Shown one piece after another: positions 35,801-43,679 of a stretch of DNA of 64,000 nt (its first letter is position 1; each line of letters starts with the position of its first letter). The notes below the pieces were generated by a model, which did no database searches, was not told the DNA's origin, and saw only the letters and a list, made by a program, of their open reading frames with translations. Both the position numbers and the translations under genes were made by a program. The stretch comes from Marinihelvus sp942491555 (GTDB lineage: Bacteria > Pseudomonadota > Gammaproteobacteria > Xanthomonadales > SZUA-36). The DNA lies in the NCBI GenBank assembly GCA_942491555.1, contig CALOBN010000005.1, positions 1,116,001-1,180,000 of the forward strand, given 5' to 3'.

Positions 35801-36724
35801 GATCTGGCGCAACTGCAGGCCCAACTCGGTCAGAAAGCCCAGCGCGAGTTCATGGACCGGCAGGGCAGCGACTGGAATCGCGACGGCATTGTGGCCTGGC
35901 TCCCCGGTGACCTGCCGGAACAGGTGACCACGCCCGAGGGTACGCTGGCCTACCCGGCGCTCGTGGACCAGCATGATGCCGTTGGCTTGCGGCTGTTTGA
36001 AAGCTGGGAGGAGGCGGTCCTGAGTCATGGTGAGGGCATTTTGCGGCTGCTGGCGCTGGCGTTGCCCGACAAGATGCGCTGGATGCGCCGCCAGCACGGT
36101 CTGTCCCAAGAGGCGCTGCTGTGCTGGGCCCCGGTCGGACCCGCCGAGGCGCTGATCGAGGCGCTGGCGTGGCGGGCACTGGTTGACACGGTTGGGGTGC
36201 AGGGACAGGCGGTACGCAGCGAGTCGGATTGGAATGCCTTGCTGGAAGCGACCCGTCGCCAGATTGGAGGTGTCTTCCAGGAACTGGCCAGAGAACTGGG
36301 TGCCGTGCTGCTCAGCGCCGGGCGCATTCGCCAGGCACTGGTCGATGCCCGTGAGCTCCCCGCGAGCAGCCTCGAGGACGTGCAGGCGCAGCTGGATGAC
36401 ATGCTGTATCCGGAGTTCCTGGCCGAGCTGGAAAGTGGTCGCCTGGCGCACTTCCCGCGTTACCTGCAGGCCCTGGAAGATCGCCTCGAGCGGGCCCGCC
36501 TGGACCCGGGTAAGGATCAACGATTGATGGCGCAGCTGGAGCCCTTCTGGGAACGCTACCAGGACCAGCTCGCCGCGGGCGCCGAATATACCCTGGAGCT
36601 TGATCAATACCGCTGGCTGGTGGCCGAATACCGGGTTTCGGTGTTTGCCCAGCGCCTTGGCACCGCGGAGAAAGTGTCTGCCAAGCGCCTCGAAGAGGCC
36701 TGGCAGGCAGTCCTCGCCGCCTGA
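32855..36724 (+). CDS. hrpA: DEAH-box ATP-dependent RNA helicase HrpA
   Basis: A 1289-residue helicase, close to the usual 1300. Motif I GETGSGKT at 99-106, motif II DEAH at 196-199, SATI (III), STNVAETSLTVP (V) and QRMGRCGRLGPG (VI) are intact. HA2/winged-helix and OB-like domains follow, then the long HrpA-specific C-terminal region. In E. coli it processes fimbrial mRNA and rescues stalled ribosomes. Divergent from the threonine aldolase operon with 103 bp between. Confidence 0.96.
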   Translation: MGIAQDIRQLERGLDQLTLVDAQWVASQLRRARARQRQGKPLEALLEKVLQRVQASQQRIQQRRDKLPQPQYDPELPITAHREDIVAAIRAHPVVIVAGETGSGKTTQLPKFCLEAGRGVRGLIGCTQPRRIAARAMASRVSEELGSELGQVVGYQVRFREKTSPDSYIKFMTDGILLAEAVGDRRLQQYDTIIIDEAHERSLNIDFLLGYLKQLSGRRPELRIVITSATIDTEKFAKHFGDAPIIEVSGRGYPVEVRYRPLDGDGSDNRDLYRGIVEAVHELDRIDRRGDILVFLSGEREIHEARDQLERASLRGTEVLPLYARLSGAEQQRVFHPGAARRIILSTNVAETSLTVPRIQFVIDTGLARISRYAHRSRIQRLPIEPVSQASANQRMGRCGRLGPGTCIRLYSEEEFASRPEFTDPEILRTSLASVILRLLTMGLGAVEDFPFIDPPAPRMINDAYQLLFELGALDGQRAVTPAGRRLSRWPVDVRLGRIILEGEQQGCLEDTLVLAAAQSIQDPRERPLEAQQAADEAHARFKDEHSDFASLLSLWAYLRKERHARNGNQFRKLCKREFLAWQRVLEWFDLYQQLRDLAREDRMPLTGQHGDYDALHKALLSGLLSQVGQRHPEDRSYQGARHRTFHIFPGSGLFGKTPQWIMSAEIVETSKPYARTNARIDPAWIEAQAGHLLKRTYIDPHWSRRRGKVLAWEQVSLFGLVIVEKRRVDFTRIDPVQARQMFILEALVRGELDTRAPFLEANRQAREELERLEHKRRQRDVLVDETALAEFFDARIPPQVATAKSLTRWLATLDESGLQQLHLGASVLLREDAGDAPAEQFPDDWAAAGKRFGLAYRFDPGHPADGVSLVVPLELLNTLNAAQLSWQVPGLRRDLVVELMRTLPKPLRRALTPLPQFADAAVESLGDPDERSLPQALAGTLHKVAGVALEAADFSPAAVPDHLRIRIVVQDEEGNTLQESRDLAQLQAQLGQKAQREFMDRQGSDWNRDGIVAWLPGDLPEQVTTPEGTLAYPALVDQHDAVGLRLFESWEEAVLSHGEGILRLLALALPDKMRWMRRQHGLSQEALLCWAPVGPAEALIEALAWRALVDTVGVQGQAVRSESDWNALLEATRRQIGGVFQELARELGAVLLSAGRIRQALVDARELPASSLEDVQAQLDDMLYPEFLAELESGRLAHFPRYLQALEDRLERARLDPGKDQRLMAQLEPFWERYQDQLAAGAEYTLELDQYRWLVAEYRVSVFAQRLGTAEKVSAKRLEEAWQAVLAA

Positions 36725-36757
36725 GCCCGGGCTGCGGGAATCAATGGCAACTCTTTT

Positions 36758-36773
36758 CCGTCACGCATGACGG
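36758..36773. repeat. short hairpin between hrpA and relA
   Basis: CCGTCA-CGCA-TGACGG forms a 6-bp stem with a 4-nt loop. There is no T-run on either strand, so it is at best a weak terminator or an operator in the 91-bp gap. Confidence 0.3.
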
Positions 36774-36803
36774 GTGTCACGTCCAGCTGACGGGGCGCTG
36801 CGT

Positions 36804-36809
36804 TAGAAT
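36804..36809 (+). promoter_or_regulatory. -10-like TAGAAT directly upstream of relA (leaderless-type)
   Basis: TAGAAT ends 6 nt before the relA ATG at 36816, which would place the transcription start at the start codon. There is no ribosome site and the -35 region is poor. Confidence 0.35.
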
Positions 36810-36815
36810 CCTTGC

Positions 36816-39017
36816 ATGGAGATTCAGGACCCCATCGCCCGGCCGCTTAGCCCCGCAACCCTGTCCGCGTGGCTAACAGCCTATGCGCGTTCAGCGCAGG
36901 AGGATGAGCAACTGGTGGTGCCGGTTATGGAGCGTCTGCTCGCCGGCCCGCTGGGCAAACCAGTTGCGCTGGAGCGGCTGGCGGGTTTGCTTGAATTGAT
37001 GGCCGGACTGGCCGCTGATCTTAAGACCCTGTGCAGTGCGATGCTGTTTGTGGCCGAGCGCCATGGCGAGTCGATGGACCGCTGGCAGGGTGAGCTACCC
37101 GACAGCGTCAGGCAGCAACTCGACAGCCTGCTGCGCCTGGCGCAGGTGCAGGCTGAAAACGTACCCGCAGACGCTGCCGGCGCATCAAGTGCCAGCGCTG
37201 AAGGGCTGCGGCGCCTGTTGCTCGCCCTGGTGACCGATGTTCGTGTCGTACTGATCGCGCTTGCCTGGCAACTGGTGCGCTTGCGTGCGGCCAAGGACGA
37301 CCCGGAGACAGGTGCCCGGCTGGCGCGCGAGACCATGCTGATTCACGCGCCGCTGGCCAATCGCCTGGGTGTCTGGCAGCTCAAATGGGAGCTGGAGGAT
37401 CTGGCCTTCCGGTTTGCCGAGCCTGAGGCCTACCAGCGGGTTGCGCGGCAGGTGGCGGAACGCCGCACAGTACGCGAAGCCTTCATCAAGGATTTTATCG
37501 CCCGCATGAAACAGGTTCTGGTTGATGCAGGCCTCAAAGGTGAGGTGCTGGGCAGACCCAAACACATTTACAGCATTTACCGGAAAATGCAGCAGAAGGG
37601 GCTCGATATCAAGGAGCTGTTTGACCTGCGCGCGGTCCGCGTTCTGGTTGAGGACATACCGACCTGTTACAGCGTTCTGGGGCTCGTGCACACGCATTGG
37701 CAGCCCATACCCGGTGAGTTCGATGACTACATCACCACGCCGAAGGGCAACAACTACCAGTCGCTGCACACGGCGGTGGTTGGCAAGGAAGGCAAGGCAG
37801 TTGAAGTCCAGATCCGCACCTGGGATATGAATGCACATGCCGAGCTCGGCGTGGCGGCGCACTGGCGGTACAAGGAGGGCGGGCCCAATGACCCGGCTTT
37901 TGACCGCAAGGTGGTGGTCATGCGCCAACTGCTCGAATCGGGGGAGGAGGACCTTGACGATGAGTCTCTGCTGGAAAGTTTCCGCTCCGCCACTGATGAG
38001 GACCGGGTGTATGTTTTGACGCCCCAGGGACGGGTGGTCGATCTGGCCAGGGGCGCCACGGTGCTCGATTTTGCCTACCAGGTGCACACCGAGATCGGCC
38101 ATCGCTGCCGCGGCGCGAAGGTCAATGGTCGAATTGTGAATCTGACCCACACGGTCAGCAACGGTGACCGGGTGGAAATACTGACCGCCAAGGAGCCACG
38201 CCCCAGTCGTGACTGGCTGAACCCTCGCCTGGGGTTTATTCACGGCGCCAGGGCCCGCGGCAAGGTGCGCCAGTGGTTCAAACGCGAAAGCCACGAAGAA
38301 CACGTGGCCGATGGCCGCGAGCTGGTCGAGGCGGAACTGGCGCGGATGAGCTTCGGCGAGCTCGACCTGGCCGGTGTGCCGGAACGTTTCCAGCTGAAAA
38401 CCACGGAGGATCTCTACGCTGCGGTCGGCAATGGTGACCTGACCGTTGCCCAGGTGACCGGGGCCGTGGAGCGACTGCGTACACCCGATTCACCGACCCA
38501 GGCCGAGGACCTGCTGACGCGCAGCCCGAAACGGGCCGGGCGCAAGGCAGTCGATCACGATAGCGGTATCACCATCCAGGGTGTCGGCAACCTGATGACA
38601 AGCATTGCGCGCTGCTGCCAGCCGGTACCCGGCGATGCCGTGGTGGGCTACGTGACCCGCGGGCGCGGCGTGACCGTGCACCGCGACGATTGCCCGAATG
38701 TCCTGCGCTGGCAGGGTGATGATCCGCAGCGTCTGCTGGACGTCCACTGGGGCGAGCGCGAGGCGCAGCGTTACCGGGTCGGTTTGCAGATACTGGCCTG
38801 GGACCGGCGCGAGCTGTTCAAGGACATTTCCTCGGTGATGGCGGCCGAGGAGATTCCGGTGCGCAATATCAGCAGCAATCTCGTGGATGGCGGCGAGCGC
38901 ATGGATGTGCGCCTGCAGGTCGAGGTCCGCAGCTATGAACAGCTAAGCGAGCTGTTGAGCCGCCTTGGGGCAATCCGCAACGTGATCCAAACACGCCGCC
39001 TGCGCGACGCTTCCTGA
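36816..39017 (+). CDS. relA: GTP pyrophosphokinase RelA ((p)ppGpp synthetase I)
   Basis: A 733-residue long RSH protein. The N-terminal region has no HD hydrolase motif (the matching place reads DVRVVLIALAWQLVRL), so it is RelA-like and synthetase-only. The synthetase domain spans about 225-360 (GRPKHIYSIYRKMQQKG, then GEFDDYITTPKGNNYQSLHT and EVQIRTWDMNAHAELGVAAHWRYKEG). TGS, helical, zinc-finger-like (RCCQPVPGDAVVG) and ACT domains follow. It makes the stringent-response alarmone on stalled ribosomes. No Shine-Dalgarno is seen; the gene converges on a large glycosyltransferase with 7 bp between. Confidence 0.95.
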   Translation: MEIQDPIARPLSPATLSAWLTAYARSAQEDEQLVVPVMERLLAGPLGKPVALERLAGLLELMAGLAADLKTLCSAMLFVAERHGESMDRWQGELPDSVRQQLDSLLRLAQVQAENVPADAAGASSASAEGLRRLLLALVTDVRVVLIALAWQLVRLRAAKDDPETGARLARETMLIHAPLANRLGVWQLKWELEDLAFRFAEPEAYQRVARQVAERRTVREAFIKDFIARMKQVLVDAGLKGEVLGRPKHIYSIYRKMQQKGLDIKELFDLRAVRVLVEDIPTCYSVLGLVHTHWQPIPGEFDDYITTPKGNNYQSLHTAVVGKEGKAVEVQIRTWDMNAHAELGVAAHWRYKEGGPNDPAFDRKVVVMRQLLESGEEDLDDESLLESFRSATDEDRVYVLTPQGRVVDLARGATVLDFAYQVHTEIGHRCRGAKVNGRIVNLTHTVSNGDRVEILTAKEPRPSRDWLNPRLGFIHGARARGKVRQWFKRESHEEHVADGRELVEAELARMSFGELDLAGVPERFQLKTTEDLYAAVGNGDLTVAQVTGAVERLRTPDSPTQAEDLLTRSPKRAGRKAVDHDSGITIQGVGNLMTSIARCCQPVPGDAVVGYVTRGRGVTVHRDDCPNVLRWQGDDPQRLLDVHWGEREAQRYRVGLQILAWDRRELFKDISSVMAAEEIPVRNISSNLVDGGERMDVRLQVEVRSYEQLSELLSRLGAIRNVIQTRRLRDAS

Positions 39018-39024
39018 CAGCCGG

Positions 39025-42000
39025 CTAGTCTTCCAGGGCGCTCAACAGCTTGCTGATATCGCGCTTGGCCGCATCCTTGGAAAAGTGCGTTTCCACATTG
39101 CGCCGGCCGTTGACGGACAGGCGCTCCCATAGCGCCTGGTCCTGGTAGAGCTTGATCACGGCCTGCGCGAAGTCCCCAGGGTTCGCGGCAATCAATACAT
39201 CGCTGCCGTCCACCGCATGCAGACCTTCCACGGCTGCCGGCGTGGCCACCACTGGTTGTCCATGCGCCATGGCCTGGTTGACCTTGCCTTTGACGCCGGC
39301 CCCGTAACGCAGGGGTGCTACAGACACACGGCACTCATCCAGGAAAGGCTCAAGACGCTCAACAAAACCATGGAAGGTCACACCGGCAACATTGCCCAGC
39401 TCACGCACGGCATCCGGTGCCTTGCTGCCGATCAGATGAAAGTGAACGTCAGGCAGGGCCTTGTTAATCAGGGGCCAGATTTCCTGAACGAACCAGCGTG
39501 CTGCATCGATATTGGGTGGGTGCTGGTAGCCGCCGACGAAATACACATCCTTGCGCTGCGTAAACCCGGGCGGATCGACGCCCAGTTCATGGATATTTGA
39601 AAGCACGAATACATCTGCATCCGGCGCGCTATCTGCGAGCAGTTCCTGCTCCACCTGGCTGACCACCAGGGTCGCGTCGGCGGCGCGAATGACCCCCATC
39701 TCGGAGCGCCGGGTCTGCTTGGCAACCTGGCGCAATGCGGTACTGTTTTCCAGCTCTGCCAGGCGCTCTTCGCGCAGGAAATGAAGATCCACCGTGTCGA
39801 AGATGAATTTGGCCTGGGGTGCATGGCTGCGCAGGAGCGAAACATACTGACCGGCGATGTAATGCCGGCTGATGATGACCTGGGAGAAATCGCGTCCCCG
39901 TTCACGTATGAATGCTTCAGCCGAGCCGAGCCAGGGGTCGTAACAGGCCTCCACACCCATGGCCTGCAGGCTGCGGGTGTAGTTGCCGTCCCAGGCCCGG
40001 TTATCGGCAAAAAATGTGACCCCGTAGCCCATCTCCAGCAGACAGCGCATCAGGTTGACCAGCCGCACACTGCCGGAATCCTGATCTGGTTCCGGCGTAT
40101 AGGCATCAATGATCAGGATCCGGCCGCGCAGACGGTGATCACGCGCCTGCCGCACCGCCGCAAGATCCAGCGGGTCTTTGATCGGCCCGGGCTGCAGCGC
40201 CAGTTCACCCCTCCACCGCTCGATGAATTTTTCGCGATTCACGAGCTGGTAGCGCTTGGTGCCGCTGGCCAGGTCGGTGCCCGAACTGACACCCTCAAAA
40301 TGGGTAACGCTTACCGCTGGCTGGACGTAGACCTTCAAACCCGCTGCGCGCACCTTGAAGGCCAGGTCAGTATCCTCGTAGTAGGCGGGTGCGTAGTGCT
40401 CGTCAAAGCCGCCCAGGGATTCCAGCAGGTCCCGGCGCAGCACGATGCAGGCGCCGGAGCAGTAGTCCACTTCCCGCAGGAACTGGTAGTCCGGTTTGTC
40501 CGGGTTATCGCCACGCCCAAGATTCCAGCCCGAGCCATCGCTTAAGACCATGCCGCCACATTCCTGCAGGCTGCCATCCGGGTACACCAGGCGGGCGCCA
40601 ACCAGGCCGGCGTCGGGTTGCTGTGCAAAGGTTTCCAGCAAACGCTCAAGCCAGTGATCCTCTACCTGCGTGTCATTGTTGAGAAACAACACGAATTCGC
40701 CCCGGGCCTCGGTCAGCCCGCGGTTACAACTGCGAATGAAGCCCTGATTTTCCGTATTGCGGAAATACCGCAGGCCCGGCAGACCGGTTAAGCGGGCCTG
40801 TGTCTTGTCGCTGGATTCGTCATCGACCAGGATAATTTCCAAAGGCGTGGCATCCCTGGCCCGCGCAATGCTGCTGAGACAGGCAGCGGTATAAGCCAGG
40901 TGATTGTAGGCCGGGATGATCACACTGACCCGCGGCCTGGTGTCACAGGGCACGGCATCGGGCAGAATCACTTTTTGCGGATACTCGACCGTGCGTGCCC
41001 GGCCATCGCTGCCTGGTGCTTTGAGCTGCGGGTCGAAGTGCTGCATCCGGTTCAAAGTGCCGCGCAGACCCACGGTGCTCAGGTTGCGCACCGTCTGGGA
41101 CAGCAACAGCGGCCAGCGCAGCGGATTCCAGGCCCGTTGTACAACCAGGCCTTTGATAAGACGCTTCGCTGCACGTATTGGAGCGGTCATGCGCCATGAG
41201 CGGCTGGTCAGAACACCGTCCAGGGATTGCTCAAGGGCTTCCTTGCTGGTCGTCAGCGACTCAATCTCCCGGATCGAGACAGCGAGTTCCTTGTCCCGGA
41301 TTTTGCGTTGCTGAAGCTCTGCCTGCGCCCATTGGGTGCGTTCCTCGACCAGTGCATCCAGTTGTCGGGCATGTTGCGTTGCTGCGGCGACCTCGCCCAG
41401 CGCATTGCGCAGTTGGTCAGACCGTGCCTCGGCCTGTGCCTCGGCCAGGGTCAGGTCGGCGCCGCTGGAGGCAGGACGTTGCGGTGCTATGCGCTGGGCC
41501 GGACACAGGCTGTTATAGGCCGCTGTCATGGTCTCCAGGTCATCGACGGGTTCTTCGCGCAGGCGGTCGGCGACTTTACGAATGCTCGAAGGATCAGCGG
41601 CAAGCTTTTTGACTGCCGCCACCAGCGCGGCGGGATCGGCATCGCACAGCCAGCCGGTCTCAGAATCCCGGATGCGCTCCGGAAAACTGCCTACCCGGGT
41701 TGCCAGAACCGGCACGCCAAGAGCCCACATTTCCGAGAGCGTGTAGCTGAAGGTTTCCGGCACCACCGATGGCAGGACGGCCAGGTCCGGCTGCAGTACC
41801 TCGATGAGCTCAGCGAGCTGACCCTGATCATACTGCTGCACAACATTGATTCCGCTTTGCCCAAAAAATGCCTCACCGCCCTTGCCGGTACCGAGCAGGG
41901 TGATGTGGGCCAGCGTACGCAGCTCCGGCAGGGCGGCCTGCAGCAGCGCCAATCCCTTGCCGGGCTGCACCCGACCCGGGATAAGAATCCTCAGTTGCGG

Positions 42001-43476
42001 TTTTTCTGATGCCAGGCGGGGTTGCGTCCGGCCGATTGCCTTGCGGGCCGGCACGCGTATCGGCAGACCGTGTGGAATGACGGTAATGCGGTCCCGGTCC
42101 AATTCCGGCACCAGGCCGGTCAGCAGATCCGCCGCGGCGGCGGACGGAGCAGCCAGCTTGATGTATTGCGCAGCATTGGCGTATTGCGCCTGAACCCGCA
42201 GCCAGTCTTCCGGCGAAATGTTGTTGAAGGGCTCCCTGGCTCTTGGGTCTGCAAGCGCCGCTTGCAGGTCATTATCAAATTCCGCCGGGTGAATGCCGAG
42301 CAGCGGCCAGGCCGGAAACGGGTCATGCAGGATCTGCAAGGTGGGCCGCTCGGTACGCAGGGCATCCAGGCTGTGTCCGATCAGCGAGGAGACCAACACG
42401 CGTCCGACACCGTAACGGTCGCAGACCTGGTCCAGGACCTCGCGGTATTGACCATTGACCGTATCCATTACGTCGATGGAGGGTTGCAACCACCAGCAGT
42501 CCAGGGGTGCATCAAGTTGGTTGCCCAGGTAGAGGCTCAGGCGTTGCCCGGCACCCTGGCCGGTTTGTGGACCTTCCGAACGCAACTGCAGGTGCAGCCC
42601 GGCGGTGTCAGTGGCGATAAACGAACGTATCCAGGTCGCCACGCCACCGCCCCAGCTGTGCGTGATGTGCAGGGTTACCGGCGCATCGCCGGGACGAGGA
42701 ATACTGGTAGTTTGCGGCTCGCCAAGATCATGGGTTTCATCGGCAAGGTCAGCGGCAACAGACAGCCAGGATTGCAACCGGCCGGCAAGAGCGCCCCAGG
42801 GTCGTGGGCGGGCAATTTCATGGGGTTCCAGGCGGGCGATGTTGCCCACTGGCTCGGCAGAACTTTCCACATAAATCCAGTCAGCCAGTTCCGGTGTCAC
42901 ACGCCGGCTGCGCAGCCGCCCTGACGCCGCCGAACCACTCAGCCCCGGTTCGGCCAGGGCCTGGACGGCAGCGGGGCTGAATGCGAGCAAATGACTGGGC
43001 CAATGGGTCAAAGGCATCAGGCGCCCGGTGCCCATCATGCTGATCAGCTGTTCACGGCTACGCGGTTCAAGATGCTCTGCCGCCAGCCCGGCCCAGGGGT
43101 TACATTCCGGGTCTGCGTTACTGAAGGTTGTGTAGGCCACCGGACCCGGAGCGCGCGACAACAAGGCGGCGAGATCCTGCATGGCCGCAGGCGAGGGCGT
43201 GAGCGGGTAACGCAACAGGACCAGGGCAAGGCCGGGTGCTGCCTGTTGAAGTTCAATGCACAGATTGCCAAGCTGCTCGAGCGTTGCAGCGGTTTGTTCA
43301 ACTCCCTCCAGTGGCCGGTGGCTGAACAGCCGGTGTCCCTGGTCACGCAGGCTTTCGACCCACGCAGCGTCCGGCGCATCGCTGCCGGTAGCATGCAGAA
43401 ACAGAGCCAGCCCTGATGGCATCGCGGTGGCGTTGTTTTCGCGATCGGGTTTGCTTGTGGGGTTGTGCACTGACAT
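39025..43476 (-). CDS. giant multi-domain glycosyltransferase (GT4-GT2-GT4)
   Basis: About 1483 residues if it begins at ATG 43476 (GAGGT 11 nt upstream); GTG 43503 and ATG 43494 are alternatives. Numbered from 43503, residues 1-260 are an unassigned domain. About 270-640 is a GT4-like glycosyltransferase (RILIPGRVQPGKGLALL, PSVVPETFSYTLSEMWALGVPVLAT). About 660-760 is a coiled coil. About 860-1090 is a GT2 domain (VSVIIPAYNHLAYTAAC, ILVDDESSDKT, FLNNDTQVEDHWLERLL). About 1130-1492 is a second GT4 (YFVGGYQHPPNIDAARWF, PLRYGAGVKGKVNQAMAHG). Likely a cytoplasmic assembler of a surface glycan. It stands alone, without an O-antigen or capsule cluster. Confidence 0.88.
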   Translation of the reverse strand: MSVHNPTSKPDRENNATAMPSGLALFLHATGSDAPDAAWVESLRDQGHRLFSHRPLEGVEQTAATLEQLGNLCIELQQAAPGLALVLLRYPLTPSPAAMQDLAALLSRAPGPVAYTTFSNADPECNPWAGLAAEHLEPRSREQLISMMGTGRLMPLTHWPSHLLAFSPAAVQALAEPGLSGSAASGRLRSRRVTPELADWIYVESSAEPVGNIARLEPHEIARPRPWGALAGRLQSWLSVAADLADETHDLGEPQTTSIPRPGDAPVTLHITHSWGGGVATWIRSFIATDTAGLHLQLRSEGPQTGQGAGQRLSLYLGNQLDAPLDCWWLQPSIDVMDTVNGQYREVLDQVCDRYGVGRVLVSSLIGHSLDALRTERPTLQILHDPFPAWPLLGIHPAEFDNDLQAALADPRAREPFNNISPEDWLRVQAQYANAAQYIKLAAPSAAAADLLTGLVPELDRDRITVIPHGLPIRVPARKAIGRTQPRLASEKPQLRILIPGRVQPGKGLALLQAALPELRTLAHITLLGTGKGGEAFFGQSGINVVQQYDQGQLAELIEVLQPDLAVLPSVVPETFSYTLSEMWALGVPVLATRVGSFPERIRDSETGWLCDADPAALVAAVKKLAADPSSIRKVADRLREEPVDDLETMTAAYNSLCPAQRIAPQRPASSGADLTLAEAQAEARSDQLRNALGEVAAATQHARQLDALVEERTQWAQAELQQRKIRDKELAVSIREIESLTTSKEALEQSLDGVLTSRSWRMTAPIRAAKRLIKGLVVQRAWNPLRWPLLLSQTVRNLSTVGLRGTLNRMQHFDPQLKAPGSDGRARTVEYPQKVILPDAVPCDTRPRVSVIIPAYNHLAYTAACLSSIARARDATPLEIILVDDESSDKTQARLTGLPGLRYFRNTENQGFIRSCNRGLTEARGEFVLFLNNDTQVEDHWLERLLETFAQQPDAGLVGARLVYPDGSLQECGGMVLSDGSGWNLGRGDNPDKPDYQFLREVDYCSGACIVLRRDLLESLGGFDEHYAPAYYEDTDLAFKVRAAGLKVYVQPAVSVTHFEGVSSGTDLASGTKRYQLVNREKFIERWRGELALQPGPIKDPLDLAAVRQARDHRLRGRILIIDAYTPEPDQDSGSVRLVNLMRCLLEMGYGVTFFADNRAWDGNYTRSLQAMGVEACYDPWLGSAEAFIRERGRDFSQVIISRHYIAGQYVSLLRSHAPQAKFIFDTVDLHFLREERLAELENSTALRQVAKQTRRSEMGVIRAADATLVVSQVEQELLADSAPDADVFVLSNIHELGVDPPGFTQRKDVYFVGGYQHPPNIDAARWFVQEIWPLINKALPDVHFHLIGSKAPDAVRELGNVAGVTFHGFVERLEPFLDECRVSVAPLRYGAGVKGKVNQAMAHGQPVVATPAAVEGLHAVDGSDVLIAANPGDFAQAVIKLYQDQALWERLSVNGRRNVETHFSKDAAKRDISKLLSALED

Positions 43477-43679
43477 GTTTGGGGGGGACCTCATTGACCC
43501 CACGGAGAACTTCGCGCTGGCCGCGGGGTGCCCGGGCTGGATAGAATGAGACTGCCTTTTTGGTGTCCGCTTTCTGGCCCGGCGTTGCCGTTCTGTGTGA
43601 CGTTCCGATCCAGTCTCGAAATCCGGGTCATTATGGTCAATGCCATCCCTGATGTCACCCGGTAAACGGCAAGGAGCCT

